Program-made: the position numbers and the translations under genes | NCBI RefSeq assembly: GCF_001612805.1 | Contig: NZ_BDBD01000013.1 | Location: forward strand, 89,022-153,021 | DNA length: 64,000 nucleotides | DNA from: Nocardia coubleae NBRC 108252 | Lineage (GTDB): Bacteria > Actinomycetota > Actinomycetes > Mycobacteriales > Mycobacteriaceae | Direction of reading: 5' to 3' | Shown: piece after piece, positions 1 to 8,692 of the stretch | Layout: every line of letters begins with the position of its first letter | Position numbering within the stretch: the first letter of the stretch is position 1 | Notes under the pieces: generated by a model | The model's input: only the letters and a program-made list of their open reading frames with translations | Databases searched by the model: none | Told to the model about the DNA's origin: nothing

Positions 1-40
1 CGCGATACCGCGATATCAAGCAACCGGGCCCGCACATGCG

Positions 41-77
41 ACGACCCCGCGATCCATGGGGCGGATCGCGGGGTCGT
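41..77 (-). terminator. Hairpin terminator downstream of the MMPL gene
   Basis: Perfect 15-bp inverted repeat (41-55 with 63-77) around a 7-nt loop, just past the stop of the leftward MMPL gene. There is no clear U tract, so it may be a U-less actinobacterial terminator. The first 40 bases of the window show no gene. Confidence 0.6.
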
Positions 78-91
78 GTAGGGCATTACGG

Positions 92-2386
92 TCAGCCGAC
101 GGCGACCGGGTGCTTCACCGTCTCGGTACCCGAGTTGCGCAGCTGCTCGAGCTTGGCGCCCTCGACGTCGATATCGGGAACGATGCGGTCGAGCCACTTC
201 GGCATCCACCAGGCCCACTTGCCCATGATCACCAGCAGCGCTGGCACGATCACCATGCGGACCACGAAGGCGTCGATGGCGACACCGGCGGCCAGCGCGA
301 AACCGAACGACTTCGCGGTGACGTCGGTTTCCATGATGAAGGAGCCGAATACCGAGATCATGATGATCGCGGCCGAGGTGACCACGCGGGCGCCGTGGTG
401 GTAACCGGCGACCATGGCTTCCTTCGGCGAACGGCCGTGCACGAATTCCTCACGCATGCGGGTCACCAGGAACACCTGGTAGTCCATCGCGAGACCGAAC
501 ACCAAGCCGATCAACATGATCGGCAGGAAGCTGACCAGCGGCTGTGGGTCCTCGATCAGCCCGAAGGTGCCCTCCTGGAAGATCAGCACGGTGGCACCGA
601 AGGTGGCAGCCATCGACAGCAGGAACCCGAGCGCCGCGGTGAGCGGAACCAGGATCGAGCGGAACACCAGGATCAGCAGGATGAACGCGGCACCGGCGAC
701 GATCGCCAGGTACGGCACGATCTTGCTGAGCAGCGCATGGTCGACATCGGCGTAGATCGCGGTGGTACCGGTGATGCCGTACTGCATGCCGTACTGCGCC
801 TGCAGCTCGGCCTCGGCGCCGCGCGCCGACTGCACCAGATCCTTGGTTTCCTGGTTGTTCGGACCGGACACCGGGACGCCGTTGAGCATGGCGCCCTGCT
901 TGTCCTCGCTCCACTGCGGCTCGGTGACGTAGTCCATGCCCTCGTAGGAGGCGAGCTTGTCGCGCAGCGCGCCGAGCGCCGCCTCACGCTGCCCCTCGGG
1001 CGTGGCGCTCAGGTCGGCGACGACCATGAGGACACCGTTGCTGCCCTCACCGAAGCCCTCGGTGCGCAGGTCGTAGGCCTTACGCACGGTCGAGGTCTTG
1101 GGCAGGCTGTCCTCGCCGGGCAGGCCGAGGTTCAGGCCCGCGGCGGGTGCGGCGAGGGCACCGAGCACGACCACCGACAGGATCAGTGCGACCCACGGCG
1201 CCTTGCCGATCAGGCGGGCGAAACGCTGGCCGTTGGTGACCGAGCTGTCGTCCTCGGGATCGTGCTGGGCCACCAGCGGCAGCTTCGGCTTGAACAAGGC
1301 CTTACCGAAGGCGCCCATCAGGGCGGGCATCAGGGTGACGGCGGTGAGCACCGCGAACGCGGCGGCGATGGCGCCACCGAGACCCATGAAGGTCAGGAAC
1401 TCCACGCCGACGATGCTCAGCGCGCCGAGCGCGATGATGACGGTGAGACCGGCGAACACCACGGCCGAACCGGCGGTGCCCAGCGCGGTACCGGCGGCTT
1501 CCTCGGCCGAATCACGCACGGACAGTTCGTGTTTGTAGCGCGAGACGATGAACAGCGCGTAGTCGATCGACAGCGCGATACCGATCATCGAGGCGAGGAA
1601 GGTGGTGAAGCCTGGCACCTCCATGAAGGAGGTGCCGAGCATGATCGTCGAGGTCGCGGCGCCGAGGCCGACGATGGCGGTGACGATCGGGACGACCGCG
1701 GCGACGATGGCGCCGAACGCGATCACCATGACGATCAGGGCGACGCCCATACCGATGAGCTCGGACTTGCCGCTCGGCTGTTCCTGCTTCATCGCGATGG
1801 AACCGCTGAGTTCGACGGTCAGGCCGGCGTTGCGGGCGTCGGCGCCGACCTCGAAGGCGGCGTCGCGCTCGGCGTCGGTCACGTCGGTGACGTTCTCGAT
1901 GGTGAACGGCACGTTGAGGGTGGCGACGGTCTTCGGCGCGGTTTCGTTGAGCACGTTGAGCGGGGCGCCCGAGCAGGTCGACGGGTCAGGGTTGCTCAGG
2001 CAGCCCATCTTGTCGGTCATCTCGATCGGGTTGGCCAGCGGCTTGGTCTTGTCGACGATCGGCAGTTCACCGAGCTTGCCGATGAACGCTTCGATCGCGG
2101 CACGGTTGGCCGGATCGGTGAGCTGCTGGCCTTCCGGCGCGGCGATCACGTACGTGCCTGCCACGGCGTCGAACTTGAACTGTTCGGACATGCCGGGGAA
2201 GTGCTTGTCGAGGATTTCGTTGGCGCGAGCCGAGGGCAGCTCGGGCATGCTGAAGTCGTTGCTCATCGGCTTGCTGAGGGTGGCGCCGAGCCCGCCGAGC
2301 AGAACGAACAGCAGTAGCCAGACCGGCAACACTATCCATTTACGGCGGAAAGCGAACTTTCCCCATCGGTACAGGTATACGGACAC
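92..2386 (-). CDS. MMPL/RND family lipid transporter
   Basis: About 764 residues, predicted polytopic inner-membrane exporter of the MMPL branch of the RND superfamily, which in mycolic-acid bacteria moves complex lipids or related substrates to the envelope. An N-terminal basic stretch and first membrane helix (FRRKWIVLPVWLLLF) precede a large extracytoplasmic loop. Two membrane blocks follow, each with the acidic/tyrosine signature typical of proton-driven MMPL proteins (IGIALSIDYALFIVSRYKH, then GLVFGLAMDYQVFLVTRMR). I chose the GTG at 2386 because GGAGG lies about 9 nt upstream; an ATG 18 nt further out (2404) lacks a ribosome site. It is divergent from a TetR gene, with an operator-like repeat between them, so TetR control is likely. 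Substrate unknown. Confidence 0.9.
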   Translation of the reverse strand: MSVYLYRWGKFAFRRKWIVLPVWLLLFVLLGGLGATLSKPMSNDFSMPELPSARANEILDKHFPGMSEQFKFDAVAGTYVIAAPEGQQLTDPANRAAIEAFIGKLGELPIVDKTKPLANPIEMTDKMGCLSNPDPSTCSGAPLNVLNETAPKTVATLNVPFTIENVTDVTDAERDAAFEVGADARNAGLTVELSGSIAMKQEQPSGKSELIGMGVALIVMVIAFGAIVAAVVPIVTAIVGLGAATSTIMLGTSFMEVPGFTTFLASMIGIALSIDYALFIVSRYKHELSVRDSAEEAAGTALGTAGSAVVFAGLTVIIALGALSIVGVEFLTFMGLGGAIAAAFAVLTAVTLMPALMGAFGKALFKPKLPLVAQHDPEDDSSVTNGQRFARLIGKAPWVALILSVVVLGALAAPAAGLNLGLPGEDSLPKTSTVRKAYDLRTEGFGEGSNGVLMVVADLSATPEGQREAALGALRDKLASYEGMDYVTEPQWSEDKQGAMLNGVPVSGPNNQETKDLVQSARGAEAELQAQYGMQYGITGTTAIYADVDHALLSKIVPYLAIVAGAAFILLILVFRSILVPLTAALGFLLSMAATFGATVLIFQEGTFGLIEDPQPLVSFLPIMLIGLVFGLAMDYQVFLVTRMREEFVHGRSPKEAMVAGYHHGARVVTSAAIIMISVFGSFIMETDVTAKSFGFALAAGVAIDAFVVRMVIVPALLVIMGKWAWWMPKWLDRIVPDIDVEGAKLEQLRNSGTETVKHPVAVG

Positions 2387-2418
2387 GTGTCCCCGCCTCC
2401 ACATCGCGAATGATTTGT

Positions 2419-2443
2419 CTACCGTGCGGTAGGTAGACTACCG
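2419..2443. promoter_or_regulatory. Candidate TetR operator between MMPL and TetR genes
   Basis: Three half-sites in alternating orientation: CTACCG (2419-2424), CGGTAG (2427-2432) and CTACCG (2438-2443), making two overlapping inverted repeats with 2- and 5-bp spacers. It lies about 30 bp upstream of the MMPL start, where a repressor would block transcription. Assignment to the adjacent TetR gene is inferred from position. Confidence 0.55.
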
Positions 2444-2519
2444 ACGGCGTAAGCGGAGGGGCAACCTCAATTTTATGGGCGCCGGATAGATCACCAACGA
2501 TTCATGGGAGGATTACGAC

Positions 2520-3113
2520 ATGGCTGCCCGGGACACCGCCGACACCGTTACCGCAGGTGGAGGCACTAAACAGGCGATTCGTGATGCCGCGCTTCGGCTG
2601 TTCGCCGCGAAAGGCTTCGAGCAGACGAGCCTGCGCGAAGTGGCCGATATGGTGGGAATCACAAAGGCGTCGCTGTACTACCACTACGCGTCGAAGCTCG
2701 ATCTGCTGCTGGCGATCATCGACCCGATCATCGATCACATGCGCGATATCGTCACCGATATCGACGCCGTCCCCTACGACAGCGAGGGCATCCGCGCCGT
2801 CCTGCGCACCTATCTGCGCGGCATGATCCGCCACCGCGACGCGGGCGCGCTGTGTGTGCGCGACACCGCCGCCATCGTCAACGCCATCGCCGACCGCTAC
2901 CCGGATCTCATGGAACCCACTCGCGAGCTGCGGACCTGGCTGTCCGGACCGAATCCGACGCCGGAGTCGATGCTGCGCGCGGCCGGTGCCATCGAGGTGC
3001 TCGGGGTGGCGCTGCTGTCGATCGAGCTGGCGCCGGGAGCCACCGACGCGCTCGTCGAGCAGACGTTGCTCGACGCGGCGACCGCCGTGCTGGCCGGCGG
3101 CGCGACCGCGTAG
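2520..3113 (+). CDS. TetR/AcrR family transcriptional regulator
   Basis: A 197-residue protein of normal TetR size. The N-terminal helix-turn-helix (residues about 16-62) includes AIRDAALRLFAAKGFEQTS and ITKASLYYHYASKLDLLL. The C-terminal ligand-binding half is helical and not conserved enough to name a ligand. The ATG is preceded by GGGAGG at good spacing. It is divergent from the MMPL transporter and the palindromic repeat between them suggests it represses that gene and perhaps itself. Confidence 0.92.
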   Translation: MAARDTADTVTAGGGTKQAIRDAALRLFAAKGFEQTSLREVADMVGITKASLYYHYASKLDLLLAIIDPIIDHMRDIVTDIDAVPYDSEGIRAVLRTYLRGMIRHRDAGALCVRDTAAIVNAIADRYPDLMEPTRELRTWLSGPNPTPESMLRAAGAIEVLGVALLSIELAPGATDALVEQTLLDAATAVLAGGATA

Positions 3114-3123
3114 GTTCGAGACC

Positions 3124-3600
3124 GTGCATATCACCGCAAGGGTCGATTACGCGGTGCGAACGTTGCTCGAGCTCGCCGCGGCCGACGGGGTCGTGAAGGC
3201 CGAGGCCATCGCCGCCGCGGCGCAGATCCCGCCGAAGGTCCTCGAGACCGTGCTCGCCGAGCTGCGTCGCGCCGAACTGGTGCGCAGCAGGCGCGGACCG
3301 GACGGCGGGTACCGCCTGGGCAGGCCCGCCGAGGAGATCTCGGTGGCCGACGTGATCCGTGGGGTCGAGTCGCCGCTGGCCTCGGTGCGCGGGCAGCGCC
3401 CCGAGGACGTGCGCTACCCCGGTGCGGCCGAGCCGCTGCAGCGGGTGTGGATCGCGCTGCGGGTGAATATCCGGGCCGTGCTCGAGAACGTGTCGATCGC
3501 CGATATCGCCGCCGACCGACTGCCCGGTTTCATCGATGAGTTGATCGCGGATCCTGGCGCCTGGGCGCGGCGCGAGCCACGTACGCCCGCCGACGCGTGA
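3124..3600 (+). CDS. Rrf2 family transcriptional regulator without cysteines
   Basis: About 158 residues starting at GTG 3124, 10 bp after the TetR stop, so probably co-transcribed with it. The Rrf2 winged-helix features are clear: start ITARVDYAVRTLLELA, then IPPKVLETVLAELRRAELV and the wing SRRGPDGGYRLGRPAEEI. Iron-sulfur members such as IscR and NsrR carry a cysteine cluster in the C-terminal half; this protein has no cysteine, so it cannot ligate a cluster in that way. Its signal and targets are unknown. Confidence 0.88.
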   Translation: MHITARVDYAVRTLLELAAADGVVKAEAIAAAAQIPPKVLETVLAELRRAELVRSRRGPDGGYRLGRPAEEISVADVIRGVESPLASVRGQRPEDVRYPGAAEPLQRVWIALRVNIRAVLENVSIADIAADRLPGFIDELIADPGAWARREPRTPADA

Positions 3601-3601
3601 T

Positions 3602-3628
3602 TTATCCACAGGTTCGGGTTTATCCACA
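3602..3628 (+). promoter_or_regulatory. Two perfect DnaA boxes in an intergenic gap
   Basis: TTATCCACA occurs exactly at 3602-3610 and 3620-3628, same orientation, 18 bp apart, in the 94-bp gap between the Rrf2 stop and the ABC exporter start. A degenerate inverted copy (CCTGGATAA) sits at 3643-3651. This matches the classical DnaA-box consensus. There is no AT-rich unwinding region, so it looks like a DnaA binding or titration site, or DnaA-controlled regulation of the exporter, not an origin. Confidence 0.6.
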
Positions 3629-3694
3629 GGCCTGGTGAAACGCCTGGATAACCCGGGGGCGTGGCCTCGCCGCACGCGGTAGCCTGCGTCCATC

Positions 3695-5428
3695 ATGTTG
3701 ATCACCCTGCTGCGGACCTACCTGGCCCCGTACCGCGCCCAGCTGGCCGGGGTTCTCGTGCTCCAGCTGGTCTCGGTCATCGCGATGCTCTACCTGCCGA
3801 GCCTCAACGCCGACCTCATCGACAACGGCATCACCAGGGGCGACATCGGCTACATCTGGACCACCGGCCTGTGGATGCTCGCGGTGAGCTGCGTGCAGAT
3901 CATCGCCTCGTCGGCCTCGGTGTACTTCGGTGCGCAGGCGGCGATGGGCGCGGGCCGGGACATGCGCGGCGCGGTGCTGCACCGGGTCGAGACGTTCTCC
4001 GCGCGCGAGGTCGGCCTGTTCGGCGCGCCCTCGCTCATCACCCGCTCCACCAACGACATCCAGCAGGTGCAGCTGCTCATCGTGATGTCGGTGACGATTC
4101 TGGTGATGGCACCGATCATGTGCGTCGGCGGCATCATCATGGCGGTGCGCGAAGACGCCGGGCTCTCGTGGCTGCTGCTCATCGCGGTGCCCGCGCTGGC
4201 GCTGAGCATGGGGCTGGTCGTCGCGAAGATGGTGCCGGGCTTCCGGCAGATGCAGGAACGCATCGACGGGGTGAACCGGGTGCTGCGCGAGCAGATCACC
4301 GGTATCCGGGTGATCCGCGCGTTCGTGCGGGAACGTCAGGAGATCTGGCGCTTCGGGATGGCCAACACCTCGCTCACCGACGCCTCGCTGCGCGTGGGCA
4401 AGCTGATGGCGCTGATGTTCCCGATCGTCATGCTCATCTCCAATGTCACCGCCGTCGGGGTGATCTGGTTCGGCGGGCATCACGTCGACGACGGCACCAT
4501 GCAGATCGGCTCGCTCACCGCGATGCTGTCCTACATCATGCAGATCCTGATGGCCGTGATGATGGCCTCGTTCCTGGCGATGATGGCCCCGCGCGCGGCG
4601 GTCTCGGCCGACCGGATCGGCGCGGTGCTCGAGACCGAGTCCTCGGTGCGCCCGCCGCGCCTGCCGCAGCCCTTCGCAGGCGATCCGGCGACCGTCGACC
4701 TGCAGTTCGCCGAATTCGCCTTCCCCGGCGCGGAGAAGCCGGTGCTGCGAGCCATCCGCTTCCAGGTCGCACCCGGAACGACAACGGCCGTGGTCGGTTC
4801 CACCGGTGCGGGCAAGACCACGCTCGTCAATCTGATCCCGCGCCTGATCGATGTCACCGACGGCGCGGTGTACGTGGGCGGCACCGACGTGCGGCACCTG
4901 GACCTCGAAACCCTGCGCGGCGGAATCGGATTGGTGCCGCAAAAGGCGTACCTGTTCTCCGGAACCGTCGCGAGCAACCTGCGCTACGGCAAACCCGACG
5001 CCACCGACGACGAGCTCTGGCACGCGCTCGAGGTGGCCCAGGCGGCCGACTTCGTGCGCGAGATGCCGCAGGGCCTCGACACTCCGGTCGCCCAGGGTGG
5101 GACAACGGTGTCGGGTGGTCAGCGGCAGCGCCTGTGCATCGCCCGCGCGCTGGTGCGCAAGCCGCGCATCTACCTGTTCGACGATTCGTTCTCCGCGCTC
5201 GACGTGGCGACCGACGCCCGGTTGCGCGCGGCGCTGAAACCCGAGACCGCCGACGCGTCGGTGATCATCGTGGCCCAGCGGATCCAGACCATTCGTGACG
5301 CCGACCAGATCGTCGTCCTCGAGGACGGCGCCATGGCAGGCCTCGGCACCCATGACGAACTGATGCAGCGGTGCCCGGAGTACCGCGAGATCGTCGAGTC
5401 CCAGCTCAGTGTGGAGGAGGCTCGATGA
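3695..5428 (+). CDS. ABC exporter subunit with degenerate ATP site (fused TMD-NBD)
   Basis: 577 residues: an N-terminal six-helix transmembrane domain (about 1-310) and a C-terminal nucleotide-binding domain. Walker A GSTGAGKT is at 368-375 and the signature VSGGQRQ at 472-478. The Walker B catalytic glutamate is replaced by Asp (D496-D497, LFDDSFSALD) and the H-loop histidine by Gln528 (IIVAQRIQTIRDAD). This D/Q pair is the pattern known from degenerate halves of heterodimeric exporters such as TAP1. It overlaps the next ABC gene by 4 bp (ATGA), so the two products almost certainly form one heterodimer. Substrate unknown; drug or lipid export is the usual annotation. Confidence 0.92.
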   Translation: MLITLLRTYLAPYRAQLAGVLVLQLVSVIAMLYLPSLNADLIDNGITRGDIGYIWTTGLWMLAVSCVQIIASSASVYFGAQAAMGAGRDMRGAVLHRVETFSAREVGLFGAPSLITRSTNDIQQVQLLIVMSVTILVMAPIMCVGGIIMAVREDAGLSWLLLIAVPALALSMGLVVAKMVPGFRQMQERIDGVNRVLREQITGIRVIRAFVRERQEIWRFGMANTSLTDASLRVGKLMALMFPIVMLISNVTAVGVIWFGGHHVDDGTMQIGSLTAMLSYIMQILMAVMMASFLAMMAPRAAVSADRIGAVLETESSVRPPRLPQPFAGDPATVDLQFAEFAFPGAEKPVLRAIRFQVAPGTTTAVVGSTGAGKTTLVNLIPRLIDVTDGAVYVGGTDVRHLDLETLRGGIGLVPQKAYLFSGTVASNLRYGKPDATDDELWHALEVAQAADFVREMPQGLDTPVAQGGTTVSGGQRQRLCIARALVRKPRIYLFDDSFSALDVATDARLRAALKPETADASVIIVAQRIQTIRDADQIVVLEDGAMAGLGTHDELMQRCPEYREIVESQLSVEEAR

Positions 5429-7329
5429 GGCCGGGTGCGCCCGTCCCCGGCGCCCCGGGTACGAAACCGAAATCGTTCGTTCCGTCGCTGAAGCGGCTGC
5501 TGCGCAGGCTCGCGCCGGAGAAATTCTCCGTCGCGGTCATCATCGCGCTCGTCGTCACCTCGGTGGTGCTCAACACGCTCGGCCCGTGGTTGCTCGGCAA
5601 GGCGACGAACCTGGTGTTCGACGGGTTCGTCGGCAAGCAGCTCCCGGCGGGGCTCAGCAAGGACGAGACCGTCGAGATGCTGCGTCAGCGCGGGGAGAAC
5701 ACCCGCGCCGACATGCTCTCGGCCATGAACGTGATCCCTGGCACCGGTATCGATTTCGGTGCGGTCGGCCGGGTGCTCACGCTGGTGCTCGTGCTCTACG
5801 TGGTCGCCGCGGTGTTCGGCTGGCTGCAGGGTTATCTGCTCAACGTCGTCATCAACCGCACGGTCAAACGCCTGCGCGACGACGTGGAGAACAAGCTGCA
5901 CCGCCTGCCGCTGCGCTACTTCGACACCGCACCGCGCGGCGACGTGCTCAGCCGCGTCACCAACGACGTCGACAACGTCTCCCAGAGCCTGCAGCAGACC
6001 ATGAGCCAGCTGCTCGTCTCGCTGTTCACCGTGGTCGGCATCCTGATCATGATGTTCTGGATCTCGCCGCTGCTGGCGCTGATCGCCCTGCTCACGGTGC
6101 CCGCGGCCATCATCGTCACCGCGCAGATCGCCAAACGGTCCAAGCCGCACTTCGTGAACCAGTGGAAATACACCGGTGAGGTGAACTCCTCGGTGGAGGA
6201 GGCCTACACCGGCCACGAGATCATCACCGCGTTCGGCCGCAGCCGCGAGGTCGGCCGGGAGTTCGACGAGCGCAACGACAAGCTCTACAACGCCAGCTTC
6301 AAGGCGCAGTTCATCTCCGGCCTGATCATGCCCGCGATCATGTTCCTCGGAAACGTGAACTTCGTATTCATCGCGCTGGTCGGTGGCCTGCGGGTGGCCA
6401 CCGGCAATCTCTCGCTCGGTGAGGTGCAGGCCTTCATCCAGTACTCGCGCCAGTTCAGCCAGCCGCTCACCCAGATCGGCGCCATGGCCAATCTGCTGCA
6501 GTCCGGGGTGGCCTCGGCCGAGCGGATCTTCGAGATCCTCGACGCCGAGGAACAGAGCCCCGACCCGCTGGTGGAGAACTCGCGCCCGGTCGACCGCGGC
6601 CGGGTGGAGTTCGACGCGGTGTCCTTCGGTTACGACCCGGAAACCCCTGTCATCGAACGGCTTTCGCTGGTGGCCGACCCGGGTCATGTGATCGCCATCG
6701 TGGGCCCCACCGGTGCGGGCAAGACCACGCTGGTGAACCTGCTGATGCGCTTCTACGAGATCGACGCGGGCACCATCTCCATCGACGACGTCGACATCAC
6801 CACCATCACCCGCGACCACCTGCGTTCGCGTATCGGCATGGTGTTGCAGGACACCTGGCTGTTCCAGGGCACCATCCGCGAGAACATCGCCTACGGCAAT
6901 CCCAATGCCTCGGAGCACGACATCATCGCCGCGGCCCGCGCCGCCTACGTCGACCGGTTCGTGCATTCGCTGCCCGACGGCTACGACACGGTGATCGACG
7001 AGGAAGGCGGCGGGGTGAGCGCCGGTGAGAAGCAGCTCATCACCATCGCCCGCGCGTTCCTGGCCAAGCCGTCGATCCTGATCCTCGACGAGGCGACCAG
7101 CTCGGTCGACACCCGCACCGAACTGCTGGTGCAGCACGCCACCGCCGCGCTGCGTCGCGACCGCACCAGTTTCGTCATCGCCCACCGGCTTTCGACTATC
7201 CGTGACGCGGACCTGATCGTGGTGATGGAGAAGGGCCGCATCGTCGAACACGGCAACCACGAACGCCTGCTCGAGGAGCGAGGCGCCTACTACCGCCTCT
7301 ACAACGCCCAGTTCGCGGCCGCTCAGTAG
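5425..7329 (+). CDS. ABC exporter subunit with canonical catalytic residues
   Basis: 634 residues from the ATG that overlaps the upstream stop codon. Transmembrane domain about 30-350, then NBD with Walker A GPTGAGKT (427-434), Walker B ILILDEATSS (D555, E556) and H-loop H587. The ABC signature is non-canonical, VSAGEKQ (531-537). In a heterodimer, this weak signature would face the degenerate Walker B of the partner subunit, forming one inactive site, while its good Walker B faces the partner's intact VSGGQRQ to form one active site. The residue 50-100 insertion between the first two helices is typical of this group (compare mycobacterial Rv1272c/Rv1273c). Confidence 0.92.
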   Translation: MRPGAPVPGAPGTKPKSFVPSLKRLLRRLAPEKFSVAVIIALVVTSVVLNTLGPWLLGKATNLVFDGFVGKQLPAGLSKDETVEMLRQRGENTRADMLSAMNVIPGTGIDFGAVGRVLTLVLVLYVVAAVFGWLQGYLLNVVINRTVKRLRDDVENKLHRLPLRYFDTAPRGDVLSRVTNDVDNVSQSLQQTMSQLLVSLFTVVGILIMMFWISPLLALIALLTVPAAIIVTAQIAKRSKPHFVNQWKYTGEVNSSVEEAYTGHEIITAFGRSREVGREFDERNDKLYNASFKAQFISGLIMPAIMFLGNVNFVFIALVGGLRVATGNLSLGEVQAFIQYSRQFSQPLTQIGAMANLLQSGVASAERIFEILDAEEQSPDPLVENSRPVDRGRVEFDAVSFGYDPETPVIERLSLVADPGHVIAIVGPTGAGKTTLVNLLMRFYEIDAGTISIDDVDITTITRDHLRSRIGMVLQDTWLFQGTIRENIAYGNPNASEHDIIAAARAAYVDRFVHSLPDGYDTVIDEEGGGVSAGEKQLITIARAFLAKPSILILDEATSSVDTRTELLVQHATAALRRDRTSFVIAHRLSTIRDADLIVVMEKGRIVEHGNHERLLEERGAYYRLYNAQFAAAQ

Positions 7330-7349
7330 CGCCCTGGCACCATGGGCGG

Positions 7350-8603
7350 GTGGCCGACAGCAGCGAATTCTCCTTCACGGTAGGTACCCGTCTCGACGGT
7401 GACCGGCACGGGCGTACCGGCGTCATCAGCACGCCGCACGGGGAGATCGCGACGCCCGCCTTCATTCCGGTGGGGACGAAGGCGTCGGTGAAGGCGGTGC
7501 TGCCGGAGACGATGAAGGAGCTGGGGGCGCAGGCGCTGCTCGCCAACGCCTACCACCTGTATCTGCAGCCGGGGTCCGACATCGTCGACGAGGCGGGTGG
7601 GCTCGGGAAGTTCATGAACTGGGACGGGCCGACCTTCACCGACAGCGGTGGCTTCCAGGTGATGTCGCTGGGTGTGGGCTTCAAGAAGGTGCTCGCGATG
7701 GAGGCGGTCGGGGTGCGCTCCGATCAGGTGATCGCGGCGGGCAAGGAGCGGCTCGCCACCGTCGACGACGACGGTGTCACCTTCCGTTCCCACCTCGACG
7801 GCTCGAAGCACCGGTTCACCCCCGAAGTGTCGATGGGCATCCAGCACCAGCTCGGCGCCGACATCATGTTCGCCTTCGACGAACTGACCACCCTGATGAA
7901 TACCCGTGGCTACCAGGAGAAGTCGCTGCAGCGCACGCACGAGTGGGCGCAACGCTGCATCGACGAGCACGAACGGCTCACCGCCGCCCGCACGCACCGG
8001 CCCTACCAGGCGCTGTTCGCGGTGATCCAGGGCGCGCAGTACGAAGACCTGCGCCGCAAGGCCTGTCGTGAACTCGAATCCATCCGGGGCAGTGGCGGAA
8101 CGGAATTCGACGGGTACGGCATCGGCGGTGCGCTGGAGAAACACAATCTCGGCACCATCGTCGGCTGGTGCTGCGACGAGCTGCCCGAGGCCAAACCGAG
8201 GCACATGCTCGGCATCAGCGAGCCCGAGGACATGTTCGTCGCCATCGAGAACGGGGCCGACACCTTCGACTGCGTTAACCCCTCGCGAGTGGCGCGCAAT
8301 GCGGCGATCTACGTCGACGAGGGCCGGTTCAACATCAACACCAGCCGCTTCCGCCGCGATTTCACCCCCATCGACGAGAACTGCGACTGCTACACCTGCG
8401 CGCACTACACCCGCGCCTACCTGCATCACCTGTTCAAGGCCAAGGAGATGCTCTCGGCGACGCTGTGCACCATCCACAACGAGCGGTTCACCGTCCGCCT
8501 GGTCGACCGGATCCGGGCGAGCATCGAAGGCGGCTACTTCGACGAGTTCAAGAAGGAATTCCTCGGCCAGTGGCAGGGCCGTATCAAAGCGCCGGGGCAG
8601 TAG
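7350..8603 (+). CDS. tgt: tRNA-guanine (queuine) transglycosylase
   Basis: 417 residues. Tgt swaps guanine at position 34 of GUN-anticodon tRNAs (Asp, Asn, His, Tyr) for preQ1 or queuine. The active-site motif FTDSGGFQVMSLG (Asp98) and the RNA-binding and second catalytic region FAFDELTTL are present. The zinc site is intact: C345-x-C347-x2-C350 and H376 (CDCYTCAHY...LCTIH). The GTG start is 20 bp after the ABC gene with no convincing ribosome site, so the exact start is uncertain. A YhhQ-type transporter faces it and gluQ lies 2.3 kb on, supporting a role in queuosine salvage. Confidence 0.95.
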   Translation: MADSSEFSFTVGTRLDGDRHGRTGVISTPHGEIATPAFIPVGTKASVKAVLPETMKELGAQALLANAYHLYLQPGSDIVDEAGGLGKFMNWDGPTFTDSGGFQVMSLGVGFKKVLAMEAVGVRSDQVIAAGKERLATVDDDGVTFRSHLDGSKHRFTPEVSMGIQHQLGADIMFAFDELTTLMNTRGYQEKSLQRTHEWAQRCIDEHERLTAARTHRPYQALFAVIQGAQYEDLRRKACRELESIRGSGGTEFDGYGIGGALEKHNLGTIVGWCCDELPEAKPRHMLGISEPEDMFVAIENGADTFDCVNPSRVARNAAIYVDEGRFNINTSRFRRDFTPIDENCDCYTCAHYTRAYLHHLFKAKEMLSATLCTIHNERFTVRLVDRIRASIEGGYFDEFKKEFLGQWQGRIKAPGQ

Positions 8604-8619
8604 TCGGCGCTGGACGTTC

Positions 8620-8680
8620 GATCACCACGCTCTGGTGGCGTGGGGCTCTCGGGCGATGCCGCCACCAGAGCGTGGTGATC
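8620..8680. terminator. Long perfect inverted repeat between tgt and yhhQ
   Basis: A 21-bp perfect inverted repeat (8620-8640 with 8660-8680) flanks a 19-nt loop, between two convergent genes. It probably terminates both. It is longer than usual terminator stems and lacks U tracts on either side. Confidence 0.7.
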
Positions 8681-8692
8681 ACCTGACCGGCG

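Noticed and set aside
56..2317. 753-codon plus-strand frame opposite the MMPL gene
   Set aside because: Shadow frame: composition dominated by His, Gly, Arg and Asp, and the MMPL gene on the other strand is clear.
2854..3123. Extended N-terminus of the Rrf2 frame
   Set aside because: This part overlaps the TetR gene in another frame and is Arg/Pro/Cys-rich; Rrf2 proteins begin at the helix-turn-helix, matching GTG 3124.
3602..3628. Replication origin at the DnaA boxes
   Set aside because: Two boxes only, no AT-rich unwinding element, and no dnaA or dnaN gene nearby.
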